Shown here piece after piece: positions 63,146 to 64,000 of a stretch of DNA of 64,000 nucleotides (the stretch's first letter is position 1; every line of letters starts with the position of its first letter). The DNA lies in NCBI RefSeq assembly GCF_006494365.1, contig NZ_VHIP01000012.1, forward strand, positions 1 to 64,000, read 5' to 3'. A model generated the notes under the pieces. The model was not told the DNA's origin and did not search any database. It saw only the letters and a program-made list of their open reading frames with translations. This stretch comes from Aestuariibacter sp. GS-14. Lineage in GTDB: Bacteria; Pseudomonadota; Gammaproteobacteria; Enterobacterales; Alteromonadaceae. The position numbers and the translations under genes are program-made.

Positions 63146-64000
63146 ATGAAGACAGATTTTACGTTTACCATTAAAAGCGTGTGCTTTGATGAGCACTATC
63201 AACCAGCAGACAACACCCGTATCACCACCAATTTTGCGAACCTGGCGCGCGGCGACAAGCGACAGGACAATCTTCGCAACGCATTGCGCATGGTGAATAA
63301 CCGCTTTAACGCGCTGGCAAACTGGGACAACCCAAATGGCGACCGTTATGCCGTTGAACTTGAAATTATTTCGGTAGAAATGGATGTTGCGGGCAGCGGC
63401 CACGCCTTTCCGTCTATTGAGATCCTGAAAACGAATATTCTGGATCACCAAACCCAGGAGCGGATAGAAGGTATCGTTGGCAACAACTTTTCTTCTTATG
63501 TACGCGACTACGATTTCAGCGTGTTATTGCAAAATCACAATAAGAATCAGCCGCAGTTTAGCGTGCCGGGTAACTTTGGCGATCTGCATGGCAAACTGTT
63601 TCAACACTTCGTGAGTTCGCAGGCATACAAAGCGCACTTTAAAAAGTTGCCGGTGATCTGTCTTAGCGTGTCAGACAATAAGGTGTATTACCGCACCGAA
63701 AACCAGCACCCGGTTTTGGGTGTTGAGTACCTGGCCAATGAGTCGTCGCTTACCGAGCAATACTTTAAAAAGATGGGGCTAAAAGTGCGTTACTTCATGC
63801 CACCCAACAGCGTGGCACCGCTGGCGTTTTATTTCTTTGGTGATTTGCTTAACCACTACACCAACCTGGAGTTGATCAGCACCATTAGCACCATGGAAAC
63901 GTTTCAGAAGATTTACCGCCCTGAGATATACAACGCCAATGCCGTAGCGGGTAAATGCTATCAGCCAACACTGAACAACGCTGATCATTCCATTACGCAT
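63146..64000 (+). CDS. mesX: DUF1852 protein MesX, truncated by the window edge
   Basis: The frame is open from ATG 63146 to the right edge (285 codons) without a stop. It matches the DUF1852 family almost throughout: DNTRITTNFANLARGDKRQD, NRFNALANWDNP, GIVGNNFSSYVRDYDFSVLL, FMPPNSVAPLAFYFFGDLL and STMETFQKIYRPEIYNANAV. DUF1852 (MesX) is required for the oxygen-dependent, folate-independent methionine synthase MesD. The next gene, outside the window, should therefore encode a short MetE-like protein. The full length is about 325 residues, so about 40 are missing. Confidence 0.9.
   Translation, partial: MKTDFTFTIKSVCFDEHYQPADNTRITTNFANLARGDKRQDNLRNALRMVNNRFNALANWDNPNGDRYAVELEIISVEMDVAGSGHAFPSIEILKTNILDHQTQERIEGIVGNNFSSYVRDYDFSVLLQNHNKNQPQFSVPGNFGDLHGKLFQHFVSSQAYKAHFKKLPVICLSVSDNKVYYRTENQHPVLGVEYLANESSLTEQYFKKMGLKVRYFMPPNSVAPLAFYFFGDLLNHYTNLELISTISTMETFQKIYRPEIYNANAVAGKCYQPTLNNADHSITH

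Overview
The window looks like chromosomal DNA of a marine gammaproteobacterium of the Alteromonadaceae (Alteromonas/Aestuariibacter-like). The basis is gene content and order (dapB-carA-carB-greA, grpE-dnaK-dnaJ, recN-bamE, DUF3392, a class GN sortase with its vWA target, a CrbS-type symporter-kinase), moderate GC, and many surface polymer-degrading and TonB-linked genes. I recognise no tRNA, rRNA, CRISPR array, complete insertion sequence or prophage. Family names come from reading the translations, not from database searches.

Layout. 1-5.3 kb: a hypothetical gene with a disrupted 5' end, a membrane/SRPBCC protein, then a beta-carbonic anhydrase + SulP transporter pair followed by a STAS-like protein and a DUF3291 protein. 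5.4-8.5 kb: a secreted PL11 rhamnogalacturonan lyase lipoprotein. 8.8-18.3 kb: a PilZ protein and housekeeping genes on the minus strand (GNAT, NUDIX, greA, carB, carA, dapB). 18.6-25.1 kb: cytochrome b561, DUF3392, a propionate/acetate-CoA ligase, a PAS-GGDEF-EAL protein and cytochrome c'. 25.3-29.3 kb: dnaJ, dnaK and grpE, with a near-perfect sigma-32 promoter before grpE. 29.4-32.8 kb: a 1120-residue symporter/histidine kinase of the CrbS type.

32.8-38.0 kb is an aromatic catabolism island. VanR (GntR) with three ATTGGATCCAAT-type operators controls vanA-vanB (vanillate to protocatechuate). A PobR-like AraC regulator is divergent from ligA-ligB, which open protocatechuate by 4,5 extradiol cleavage. 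38.0-45.6 kb is a polyhydroxybutyrate island: a LuxR-type response regulator, a TonB receptor, and divergently a GntP-type permease, a MetX-like lipoprotein hydrolase, a secreted PHB depolymerase and 3-hydroxybutyrate dehydrogenase. The C2/C3-CoA ligase, the CrbS-like kinase and this response regulator probably form one short-chain-carbon regulatory theme.

45.7-50.7 kb: NAD kinase, a small ABC exporter, recN behind a LexA box, and bamE. 50.7-51.4 kb holds palindromic repeats and the decayed C-terminus of a TonB receptor. 51.5-56.1 kb: a repeat lipoprotein, glutathione peroxidase, and a three-gene operon (DUF1080, GMC oxidoreductase, Tat-exported gluconate-2-dehydrogenase subunit 3-like) that reads as a periplasmic 3-keto-glycoside pathway. 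56.1-60.6 kb: RDD protein, sulfotransferase, and the vWA sortase target with its sortase. 60.6-62.8 kb: an esterase and a GH43 lipoprotein, the latter preceded by a perfect 31-bp palindrome. The right edge cuts a DUF1852 (MesX) gene.
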